Shown: piece by piece, positions 8,838-16,341 of the stretch | Layout of the letters: the number at the start of each line of letters is the position of its first letter | How positions within the stretch are numbered: position 1 is the first letter of the stretch | From: Lentzea cavernae | GTDB lineage: Bacteria; Actinomycetota; Actinomycetes; Mycobacteriales; Pseudonocardiaceae | Length of the DNA: 64,000 nt | Assembly (NCBI RefSeq): GCF_014653695.1 | Contig: NZ_BNAR01000001.1 | Location: 682,001-746,000 of the forward strand | Direction: 5' to 3' | Made by a program: the position numbers and the translations under genes | Notes under the pieces: model-generated | Databases searched by the model: none | Told to the model about the DNA's origin: nothing | Seen by the model: the letters and a program-made list of their open reading frames with translations, nothing else

Positions 8838-9758
8838 ATGTACAAGCGCGCCCTCATCGGCGTGCTGGCCCTCGGGCTGGCCGCCTGTTCGAGTTCCCCG
8901 TCCGCCGACACCGCCGCGAAGACCAGCGACCTCCAGGGCCTGCAGGGCCAGATCGGCTCGAAGGACTTCGCCGAGCAGTACATCCTCGCCCACCTGACCA
9001 CCAAGCTGCTCAACGCCCACGGCGCGACGCTGGAGGCCAACACCAAGCTGGTCGGATCCGCGAACGTGCGGCAGGCGTTGGAGAACAAGCAGTTCCTGGG
9101 CTACTGGGAGTACACCGGCACGTCCTGGATCACCTACAACAAGCAGACGCAGCCGATCAAGACCGAGCAGGAGCAGTTCGACGCGGTGAAGAAGGCCGAC
9201 GAGGCCAAGAACATCGCGTGGGTCGCGCCCGCGCCGTTCAACAACACCTACACCTTCGCGATCCGCAACGAGAAGGCGAAGGAACTGAACGTCACGAAGA
9301 TGAGCGACATCGCCAAGCTGCCCGCGAACGAGCGGACGTTCTGCATCGAGAGCGAGTTCTCCACCCGTGACGACGGCTGGCCCGGCGTCTCGACGACCTA
9401 CGGCTTCGACGCGCCCAAGGACAACGTGAAGCTGCTCGACACCGGCGTCATCTACACCGCCACCAAGGACGGCAAGGACTGCAACTTCGGCGAGGTGTTC
9501 GCGACCGACGGCCGCATCGCCGCGCTCGGCCTGACCGTGCTGCAGGACGACAAGGCGTTCTTCCCGATCTACCAGGGCGGCTTCACGCTGCAGGCCGACG
9601 TGCTCAAGAGCCACCCGAAGATCGCGGACGTGCTCAAGCCCATGGCGGACAAGCTGACCACGGAAGAGATGCAGAAGCTCAACGCCAAGGTCGACGTCGA
9701 CGGGGACGAGCCGGACGAGGTCGCGCAGGAGTGGCTGACCGCGCAGGGGCTGATCTGA
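8838..9758 (+). CDS. OpuC-type glycine betaine/choline-like substrate-binding lipoprotein
   Basis: A lipoprotein signal (MYKRALIGVLALGLAAC) precedes a 285-aa binding domain with IGSKDFAEQYILAHL, GYWEYTGTSWITY and WVAPAPFNNTYTFAI, all typical of OpuCC/ProX-type proteins for quaternary amines. An AAAGGAC-like site precedes the ATG. The ligand cannot be fixed: aromatic cage residues (Trp, Tyr) are present, favouring a cationic ligand such as betaine or choline, but the neighbours look like polyol or sugar-acid enzymes. Confidence 0.85.
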   Translation: MYKRALIGVLALGLAACSSSPSADTAAKTSDLQGLQGQIGSKDFAEQYILAHLTTKLLNAHGATLEANTKLVGSANVRQALENKQFLGYWEYTGTSWITYNKQTQPIKTEQEQFDAVKKADEAKNIAWVAPAPFNNTYTFAIRNEKAKELNVTKMSDIAKLPANERTFCIESEFSTRDDGWPGVSTTYGFDAPKDNVKLLDTGVIYTATKDGKDCNFGEVFATDGRIAALGLTVLQDDKAFFPIYQGGFTLQADVLKSHPKIADVLKPMADKLTTEEMQKLNAKVDVDGDEPDEVAQEWLTAQGLI

Positions 9759-9760
9759 TC

Positions 9761-10300
9761 ATGCAGATCGGAGAGAGCTTCGTCGGCGACGGCGTCAACG
9801 CCGCCCACGTCAACACCGTGCTCGGCCACCGCGACGGACCGGCCGGCACCGCCTGGGCCACCGCGCTGGCCACCCCTTCTGAGGGGCACGTCCCGTTCGT
9901 CGCCGTGCTGCGGCCTTCGCTGCCGGTCAAGCCGATGACGTTGTTCGTCACCAAGGCCGCGCCCGCTTCCGACGACCACGGACTGCTGATCTGGGGTCCC
10001 GCCCAGGCCGGTGTGGCCGCCGGGGTCGCCGACGCGGTGGCCGAGGGCAGCATCGCGGAGCCCGACACCTCGACGCACGTGCTGATCGCGGCGGTCTGGG
10101 TCAACCCCGGCGCCGACGACGCGGACACCGTGTACCGCAACAACCGCGAGGCCACGCGCACCGCGCTGGCCAACGGCGCCAAGGACCTGCCCGCCGTCTC
10201 GGACGTGCTGGCGGCGAGGGGAACGCCCCGCAACCCCTTCTACACGCCGCCCGAGGAGTCCGAGCACCCCTTCCCCCACGCACCCCAGGAGCACGCGTGA
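9761..10300 (+). CDS. fae: formaldehyde-activating enzyme (Fae) family protein
   Basis: The 179-aa protein matches Fae along its length: GESFVGDGVNAAHV (with His16 where Fae has its catalytic His), LGHRDGPAGTAWATALATP, VLRPSLPVKPMTL, WGPAQAGVAAGVADAVAEG and a Tyr-Asn element followed by a C-terminal helix. Fae of methylotrophs condenses formaldehyde with tetrahydromethanopterin, and some archaeal homologues have other roles. It starts 2 bp after the lipoprotein stop and overlaps the next gene by 4 bp, so it is inside the catabolic operon. No methanopterin pathway gene is seen in the window, so the partner and substrate may differ. A formaldehyde or other small aldehyde release step is inferred. 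Confidence 0.8.
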   Translation: MQIGESFVGDGVNAAHVNTVLGHRDGPAGTAWATALATPSEGHVPFVAVLRPSLPVKPMTLFVTKAAPASDDHGLLIWGPAQAGVAAGVADAVAEGSIAEPDTSTHVLIAAVWVNPGADDADTVYRNNREATRTALANGAKDLPAVSDVLAARGTPRNPFYTPPEESEHPFPHAPQEHA

Positions 10301-11193
10301 GCACTCCCACCGTCGGTTTCATCGGACTCGGCAGCATGGGTTCCGGCATGACCCGGAACCTGCGGAAGGCCGGGTTCTCGTTGGTGGTCAACGACATCCG
10401 CCGCGAGTTGGCGGACGAACTGGTCGCCGGCGGCGCCAAGTGGGCGGACACGCCCGCCGAGGTCGCCGCCGGCAGCGACCTCGTGATCACCATGCTGCCC
10501 ACGCCGAAGCACGTCCACGAGGTCATGAACGGCCAGGCGGGCGTGCTCGCCGGGATGGTCCCGACCGGAACGTGGATCGACATGTCCACCTCGGTGCCCG
10601 AGGTCGCGGACGAGATCCGCAAGCGCAACCCCGGCCTGCACGTGCTGGACGCGCCGGTCAGCGGCATGTCGGTGGGCGCGGCGAACGGCACGTTGCAGAT
10701 CTTCATCGGCGGTGACACCGATGACGTGAACCGCCTGCGACCGGTGTTTGACGCCATGGGCGACCGGGAACGCATCCTGCACGTCGGCGTGCACGGTGCG
10801 GGCTACACCGTGAAGCTGATGCTGAACCAACTGTGGTTCTCGCACCTGGTCGCCACGGCCGAGGTGCTGGCGATCGGCGTCAAGGCGGGTGTGGAGCTGG
10901 GTGTGCTGCGCAACGCTCTGGTCAACAGCCCGGCCCGGAGCAACTTCGTCGAGCACGACGTGCTGTCCGTCCTGGAGCACGGCGACTACGACGAGGGTTT
11001 CGCGATCGCGCTGGCCTGCAAGGACCTGGGTCTGTCGACCGATCTCGCGGCGTCCGTCGGGGTGCCGGCCGAGCTGTCCGCGCTGGTCGAGCAGATCTTC
11101 CGCCGCGCCCGCGCCTCGTACGGCGACAAGGCCGGCGAGATGACCCCGGTGAAGCTCTACGAGGACCTCATCGGGGTCGACCTGAGGCTGTGA
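10297..11193 (+). CDS. beta-hydroxyacid dehydrogenase (HIBADH/tartronate-semialdehyde reductase-like)
   Basis: The N-terminal Rossmann motif GFIGLGSMGSGM, the substrate loop DAPVSGMSVGAANGTL and the catalytic Lys region GYTVKLMLNQLW identify the 3-hydroxyisobutyrate/2-hydroxy-3-oxopropionate dehydrogenase family (298 aa, normal length). These enzymes oxidise beta-hydroxyacids or reduce tartronate semialdehyde with NAD(P). The GTG start overlaps the fae stop (GTGA). With the aldehyde dehydrogenase downstream it could process a hydroxyaldehyde/hydroxyacid intermediate. Confidence 0.87.
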   Translation: MSTPTVGFIGLGSMGSGMTRNLRKAGFSLVVNDIRRELADELVAGGAKWADTPAEVAAGSDLVITMLPTPKHVHEVMNGQAGVLAGMVPTGTWIDMSTSVPEVADEIRKRNPGLHVLDAPVSGMSVGAANGTLQIFIGGDTDDVNRLRPVFDAMGDRERILHVGVHGAGYTVKLMLNQLWFSHLVATAEVLAIGVKAGVELGVLRNALVNSPARSNFVEHDVLSVLEHGDYDEGFAIALACKDLGLSTDLAASVGVPAELSALVEQIFRRARASYGDKAGEMTPVKLYEDLIGVDLRL

Positions 11194-11204
11194 GGGGACA
11201 AGCC

Positions 11205-12617
11205 ATGCTCACCAAGTTGTACATCGACGGCAAGTGGCTCGATTCGAGTGACGGCCGCACGTTCGAGGTGCTCGATCCGTCCACAGAGGAGGTTCTGGCT
11301 GCTGTGGCGGAAGCCACCCCTCGGGACGGGAGGAAAGCGCTCGACGCCGCCGTCGCCGCCCAGTCCGCGTGGGGCAAGACCGCGCCGCGGGTGCGCGCCG
11401 AGATCCTGCGCAAGGCCTTCGAGCTGGTGACCGCGCGGACCGAGGAGTTCGCGAAGCTCATCACCTCGGAGATGGGCAAGCCGCTCGCCGAGTCGCGGGC
11501 CGAGGTCGCGTACGGCGCGGAGTTCCTGCGGTGGTTCTCGGAGGAGGCGCCGCGGATCTCCGGCCGGTTCACGACAGCACCGGACGGCAAGAACCGCCTG
11601 GTCACGGTCAAGCGGCCGGTCGGTCCGTGCCTGTTCGTGACGCCGTGGAACTTCCCGCTGGCCATGGCGACCCGCAAGATCGCCCCGGCCATCGCGGCGG
11701 GCTGCACGATGGTGCTCAAGCCCGCCGAGCTCACGCCGCTGACGGCGTTGCTGTTCGCCGAGGTGCTGACCGAGGCCGGACTGCCGGCAGGCGTGCTGAA
11801 CGTGATCACCACGACCGATCCGGGCGCGGTCACCGGCCCGTTGCTGACCGACCCGCGGCTGCGCAAGCTGTCGTTCACCGGGTCGACCGCGGTGGGCAAG
11901 AAGCTCATCGCGCAGTCCGCCGACCAGGTGCTGCGGGTGTCCATGGAACTGGGCGGCAACGCGCCGTTCCTGGTCTTCGAGGACGCCGACGTGGACGCGG
12001 CCGCCGACGGCGCGGTGCTGGCCAAGCTGCGCAACGGTGGCGAGGCGTGTGTTGCCGCGAACCGGTTCCTGGTTCACCGCTCGGTCGCCGCGGAGTTCAC
12101 GGCGAAGCTCGCCGAGCGCATGAAGAACTACCCGCTCGGCCCGCTGGTCGACGCCAAGACCAGGGCGAAGGTCACCGAACTGGTGGACGACGCACTGGAC
12201 CGCGGCGCCGAGGTCGCGTTGGGCGGGGCCGCGTTGGAGGGCAAGGGCTTCTTCTTCGAGGCGACCGTGCTCACCGGCGTGTCCGCCGACGCCCGGTTGC
12301 TCAGCGAGGAGATCTTCGGGCCGGTCGCGCCGATCGTCACCTTCGAGACCGAGGAGGAGGCCGTCCGGCTGGCCAACTCCACCGAGTACGGCCTGGTTTG
12401 CTTCGCCTACACCCGTGACCTCAACCGGGGTCTGCGGCTCGCGGAGTCCCTGGAGACCGGGATGCTCGGCCTCAACACGGGAATCGTGTCGAACCCCGCC
12501 GCGCCGTTCGGCGGCGTCAAGCACTCGGGCATCGGCCGCGAAGGCGGCGCCGAGGGCATCGAGGAGTACCTCGAGACCACGTACGTGGCCGTATCTGACC
12601 CGTTCGGGAGCAACTGA
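11205..12617 (+). CDS. aldehyde dehydrogenase (succinate-semialdehyde dehydrogenase-like)
   Basis: The 470-aa enzyme has all ALDH landmarks: PWNFPLAMATRKIAPA, the cofactor loop FTGSTAVGKKL, catalytic Glu in MELGGNAPF, catalytic Cys in GGEACVAANRF, and EEIFGPVAPI. It oxidises an aldehyde to the acid with NAD(P)+. The ATG at 11205 has an AGGGGA site upstream; the open frame further upstream is a shadow of the previous gene. The next gene starts inside its stop codon (TGATG). Confidence 0.9.
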   Translation: MLTKLYIDGKWLDSSDGRTFEVLDPSTEEVLAAVAEATPRDGRKALDAAVAAQSAWGKTAPRVRAEILRKAFELVTARTEEFAKLITSEMGKPLAESRAEVAYGAEFLRWFSEEAPRISGRFTTAPDGKNRLVTVKRPVGPCLFVTPWNFPLAMATRKIAPAIAAGCTMVLKPAELTPLTALLFAEVLTEAGLPAGVLNVITTTDPGAVTGPLLTDPRLRKLSFTGSTAVGKKLIAQSADQVLRVSMELGGNAPFLVFEDADVDAAADGAVLAKLRNGGEACVAANRFLVHRSVAAEFTAKLAERMKNYPLGPLVDAKTRAKVTELVDDALDRGAEVALGGAALEGKGFFFEATVLTGVSADARLLSEEIFGPVAPIVTFETEEEAVRLANSTEYGLVCFAYTRDLNRGLRLAESLETGMLGLNTGIVSNPAAPFGGVKHSGIGREGGAEGIEEYLETTYVAVSDPFGSN

Positions 12618-13384
12618 TGGACTTCGGGTTGGACCTGTTCTCCCTCAAGGGGAAGAACGCGATCGTCACCGGTGGCAACACGGGGCTGGGCCAGGCGTTC
12701 GCGCTCGGCCTGGCCGCCGCCGGGGCGGACGTGTTCGTGCCGAGCCTCGTCTCCGACGACGGTGAGACGCAGAAACTGGTCGAGGCGCAGGGACAGCGGT
12801 TCGCGGAGATGACCGCGGACATCACGGAGCCGGGCGCCTGCGCGTCCGTTGTGGACGCTTGTTTCGACCAGCTCGGCTCGGTGGACATCGTCGTCAACTC
12901 GGCCGGCATCAGCCTGCTCGACGACGTGGAGAGCTTCGACCGCGCCAAGTGGGACCCGATGATCGCGGTCAACCTGACCGCGGCCTTCGAGCTGTCCCAC
13001 GAGGCGACCAGGTACATGATCCCGCAGCGGTCCGGGAAGATCATCAACATCGCGTCGCTGTTCTCGTTCCTCGGCGGCCGCCAGTCCCCCGCCTACGCCG
13101 CGACCAAGCACGGCATCGCCGGGTTCACCAAGGCCTACTGCGACGAACTGGCGCAGCACAACATCCAGGTCAACGCGCTGGCACCCGGCTACTTCGCCAC
13201 GAAGATCACCGAGGCCACCCGGTCGGACCCCGAGACCAACCAGCGCGTGATCGACCACATCCCGGCCGGTCGCTGGGGTGACCCGGCCGACCTCATGGGC
13301 GCGCTGGTGTTCCTCTCCGGCCGCGCCTCCGACTACGTCAACGGCCACACGCTCGTGGTCGACGGCGGTTACCTCGTTCGCTGA
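12617..13384 (+). CDS. SDR oxidoreductase (KduD/YgcW-like)
   Basis: Classical short-chain dehydrogenase of 255 aa: cofactor motif TGGNTGLGQAFA, NSAGI, catalytic Ser in IASLFSF, and YAATKHG with the Tyr-Lys pair. The N-terminal LFSLKGKNAIVTGG and C-terminal NGHTLVVDGGYLVR are typical of 2-deoxy-D-gluconate 3-dehydrogenase/KduD enzymes and E. coli YgcW. It probably interconverts a hydroxyl and a keto group on a sugar acid or polyol. Order SDR, FAD oxidase, FGGY kinase repeats the E. coli ygcW/ygcU/ygcE set. Confidence 0.88.
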   Translation: MDFGLDLFSLKGKNAIVTGGNTGLGQAFALGLAAAGADVFVPSLVSDDGETQKLVEAQGQRFAEMTADITEPGACASVVDACFDQLGSVDIVVNSAGISLLDDVESFDRAKWDPMIAVNLTAAFELSHEATRYMIPQRSGKIINIASLFSFLGGRQSPAYAATKHGIAGFTKAYCDELAQHNIQVNALAPGYFATKITEATRSDPETNQRVIDHIPAGRWGDPADLMGALVFLSGRASDYVNGHTLVVDGGYLVR

Positions 13385-13404
13385 CTCCCCTCGAAGGCAG
13401 AGCC

Positions 13405-14880
13405 ATGTTTCCTGCACCGCCGCCCTCCGTTCCCTCCGCCTCCGACCTGAGCCGCGAGCAGATCGTCGCCGGGCTCGTCGACCTGCTCGGCGCGGCGAAG
13501 GTCGACACCGACGAACACGAACTGCGGGACGCGAGCGTCGACAGGTTCCGCAAGTACACCGCCGTGCACGGCATCTTCACCGGCCCTATCCCGGCCGCGA
13601 TCGTCAGGCCGGGCAGCACCGACGAGGTGTCCGAGGTGCTGGCGTTCGCCAACGAGCACCGGATCAACGTCGTCCCGCGCACCGGCCGCACCGCGACCGA
13701 GGGTGGGCTGGAGACGCTGGTGGAGGACACCGTCGTGCTCGACGGCTCCACAATGGACGCCATCGTCCGCATCGACCCGGTCAACATGATGGTCACCGCG
13801 CAGTGCGGTGTTCCGTTGCAGCAGCTGGAGGACGCGCTGCGCGAGCGGGGCCTGACGACCGGCCACTCGCCGCAGTCCAAGCCGCTCGCGCAGATGGGAG
13901 GACTCGTCGCCACGCGGTCGATCGGCCAGTTCTCCACGCTGTACGGCGGGATCGAGGACATGGTCGTCGGCCTGGAGGCGGTGTTCCCGGACGGCACGGT
14001 CAGCCGGATCAAGAACGTCCCGCGCCGCGCCGCCGGCCCGGACATCCGGCACGTCGTGATCGGCAACGAGGGCGCGCTGTGCGTGATCACCGAGGTCACC
14101 GTGAAGCTCTTCAAGCACCAGCCCGAGCACAACCACCACTTCGGCTTCCTCACCGACGACTTCGGTGACGCCGTCGAGCGGCTGCGCACGTTGATCACCG
14201 ACGGCTACCGGCCCAGCGTCTGCCGCGTCTACTCCCCCGAGGACGCGAACCAGCACTTCAGCCACTTCTCGGACGGCAAGAACGTCGTCGTGCTCGTCGC
14301 GGAGGGCCCGGAGGGCATCGCCAGGGCCACCGCCGAGGCGATCGAGAAGACGTTCGCGGGCACCGAGGCCGTGGACCCGAAGCTGATCGCCGAGTGGTTC
14401 GACAACCTCAACTGGGGCCAGGACAAGATCGACGCCGAGAAGCGCGCGATGCTGGAGACCCAGCACCTCGGGTACACCACCGAGGTCTCCGTCGACTGGT
14501 CGAACGTCACGCCGCTCTACGACGCGATCATGACCCGCGTGCGCGACGAGTTCCCGCGCTTCGCCGACCTCACGATGCTCGGCGCGCACTCCTCGCACAG
14601 CTACCAGACCGGCACGAACCTGTACTTCGTCTACGACTACGACATCACCTGCGAGCCGGAGCAGGAGATCACCGAGTACCACATCCCGCTCAACGCGATC
14701 ATCGTCGAGGAGTCGCTGCGGCTGGGCGGATCGATGGTGCACCACCACGGCATCGGCAAGTACCGCACGCCGTGGACGCGCGACGAGCACGGCAGCGCGT
14801 ACCAGATGCTGGAGGTGCTCAAGCGCGGGTTCGACCCGAACGGGATCATGAACGCCGGCACGATCTTCCCGGTGTCATGA
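13405..14880 (+). CDS. FAD-linked oxidase, AGPS/YgcU-like (VAO family)
   Basis: The 491-aa protein has a PCMH-type FAD domain (residues about 60-240: PAAIVRPGSTDEVSEVLAFA, VVPRTGRTATEGG, DPVNMMVTAQCGVPL, GNEGALCVITEVTVKL) and a C-terminal cap ending with HHHGIGKYR and NGIMNAGTIFP. The HHHGIGK sequence matches the active-site His triplet of alkylglycerone-phosphate synthase and its bacterial relatives such as YgcU. It may oxidise a hydroxyacid or polyol-derived substrate. It overlaps the kinase gene by 4 bp. Confidence 0.88.
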   Translation: MFPAPPPSVPSASDLSREQIVAGLVDLLGAAKVDTDEHELRDASVDRFRKYTAVHGIFTGPIPAAIVRPGSTDEVSEVLAFANEHRINVVPRTGRTATEGGLETLVEDTVVLDGSTMDAIVRIDPVNMMVTAQCGVPLQQLEDALRERGLTTGHSPQSKPLAQMGGLVATRSIGQFSTLYGGIEDMVVGLEAVFPDGTVSRIKNVPRRAAGPDIRHVVIGNEGALCVITEVTVKLFKHQPEHNHHFGFLTDDFGDAVERLRTLITDGYRPSVCRVYSPEDANQHFSHFSDGKNVVVLVAEGPEGIARATAEAIEKTFAGTEAVDPKLIAEWFDNLNWGQDKIDAEKRAMLETQHLGYTTEVSVDWSNVTPLYDAIMTRVRDEFPRFADLTMLGAHSSHSYQTGTNLYFVYDYDITCEPEQEITEYHIPLNAIIVEESLRLGGSMVHHHGIGKYRTPWTRDEHGSAYQMLEVLKRGFDPNGIMNAGTIFPVS

Positions 14881-16256
14881 GCTACCTGATCGCGATCGAC
14901 AACGGCTCGCAGAGCACGAAGGTGTCGATCGTCGACGAGGTCGGCAGGGTGCACGCCTCGGCCCAGCGCGCGCTGCGGCCGTACGCGCACCCGGAGCCCG
15001 GCCAGGTCGTGCACCCCGGCGACGACGTGTGGGACTCGATCGCCGAGGCCTGCACCGAGGCCATGCAACGGTTCACCGGCGCGCCGGGCGAGATCGCGGG
15101 CGTCGGGCTGTGCACGATCCGGTTCTGCCGCGCGCTGGTGGGCGAGGACGGGCTCGCGGAACCGTTGCTGAGCTGGATGGACGACAGGCTCGCGCAGCCC
15201 CAGTGGGACGACCCGGCGGTCCGGTACGTGACGACCTCCTCCGGGTACGTGACGCTCCGCCTCACCGGCGAGCGCCGGGACACGGCCGGCAACTACGAGG
15301 GCATGTGGCCGATCGACCACGAGACCTGGCGGTGGCCGGAGTCCTCCCCCGCCTACGCCGACACCGGGATGCGGCGCGAGCAGCTGTTCGACCTCGTCGA
15401 CCCCGGCGCGCTGCTGGGCACCGTCACCGCCGAGGCCTCCGAAGCGACCGGTCTGCCCGCCGGGCTGCCGGTGTACGCGACGTCGAACGACAAGGCCGTC
15501 GAGGCGCTGGGCAGCGGTCTGGGCGACGAGCTGCTGGTCTCGCTCGGCACCTACATCGCCGCGATGACCACCGGCTCGGACCACGTCGTGGACGCGGAGG
15601 GCCGCTTCTGGTCGAACTTCGGCTCCGTGCCGGGGAAGTACCTGTACGAGAGCAACGGGATCCGCCGCGGCATGTGGACGGTCAGCTGGTACCGCCAGCT
15701 CGTCGACTCCGACCTGGGCGAGCTCGAAGCCGGTGCGGCGGCCGTCGAACCGGGCTGCGGCGGGCTCATGACGGTGCTCGACTGGCTGGCGCCGGGCGAC
15801 CACCCGTACCGGCGCGGCGCGTTGCTCGGGTTCGACGGCTCGCAGGGCCGCTACCACGTCTACCGGTCGATCCTAGAGGGCATAGCGCTGACCATGCGCC
15901 GGCACGGCGAGTCGATGGCGGGCGCCCTGGGTCGCGAGTTCCCGGAGCTGATCGTCTCGGGTGGCGGGTCGCGCTCGGACCTGATGATGCAGATCTTCGC
16001 CGACGTGTTCGGACGACCGGTGCGGCGGACGAGGATGAGCGACGCCGCGGGTCTCGGTGCCGCGATCTGCGCGGCGGTCGGCAGCGGCGTGCACCCCGAC
16101 TGGGACAGCGCGGTCAAGGCGATGGTCACCACGGCCGACGTCTTCACACCTTCGCCCGCGAGCGGAACGTACGCGTCGATCGCCCAGGACCACGCGAGAA
16201 TCACCGCATTCACCGATCCGCTCTTCGTATCCCTGCACCGCACACCCGGTCCTTAA
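14877..16256 (+). CDS. FGGY family carbohydrate kinase (YgcE-like)
   Basis: The 459-aa product begins MSYLIAIDNGSQSTKVSIVDE (ATPase phosphate-1 motif), has DKAVEALGSGLGDELLVSLGT in the second lobe and GGGSRSDLMMQIFADVFGRPV near the C-terminus, all FGGY hallmarks. Such kinases phosphorylate sugars or polyols such as xylulose, glycerol or erythritol. The ATG start overlaps the oxidase stop (ATGA). It is the last gene of the operon; the following 85 bp hold the promoter region of the next regulator. Confidence 0.88.
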   Translation: MSYLIAIDNGSQSTKVSIVDEVGRVHASAQRALRPYAHPEPGQVVHPGDDVWDSIAEACTEAMQRFTGAPGEIAGVGLCTIRFCRALVGEDGLAEPLLSWMDDRLAQPQWDDPAVRYVTTSSGYVTLRLTGERRDTAGNYEGMWPIDHETWRWPESSPAYADTGMRREQLFDLVDPGALLGTVTAEASEATGLPAGLPVYATSNDKAVEALGSGLGDELLVSLGTYIAAMTTGSDHVVDAEGRFWSNFGSVPGKYLYESNGIRRGMWTVSWYRQLVDSDLGELEAGAAAVEPGCGGLMTVLDWLAPGDHPYRRGALLGFDGSQGRYHVYRSILEGIALTMRRHGESMAGALGREFPELIVSGGGSRSDLMMQIFADVFGRPVRRTRMSDAAGLGAAICAAVGSGVHPDWDSAVKAMVTTADVFTPSPASGTYASIAQDHARITAFTDPLFVSLHRTPGP

Positions 16257-16341
16257 ATGCGTGTCGACCGCGTACGTGGCGGTCCCCGGTCTCCGCTAGG
16301 TTCTGCCGGGACTTGGCGGAGGAAGTGCATTCGAGGATGAA

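Noticed and set aside
14394..14876. Upstream extension of the FGGY kinase frame
   Set aside because: The 160 codons before 14877 are a shadow of the FAD oxidase gene with Arg/Pro-rich composition; the ATG overlapping the oxidase stop is the real start.
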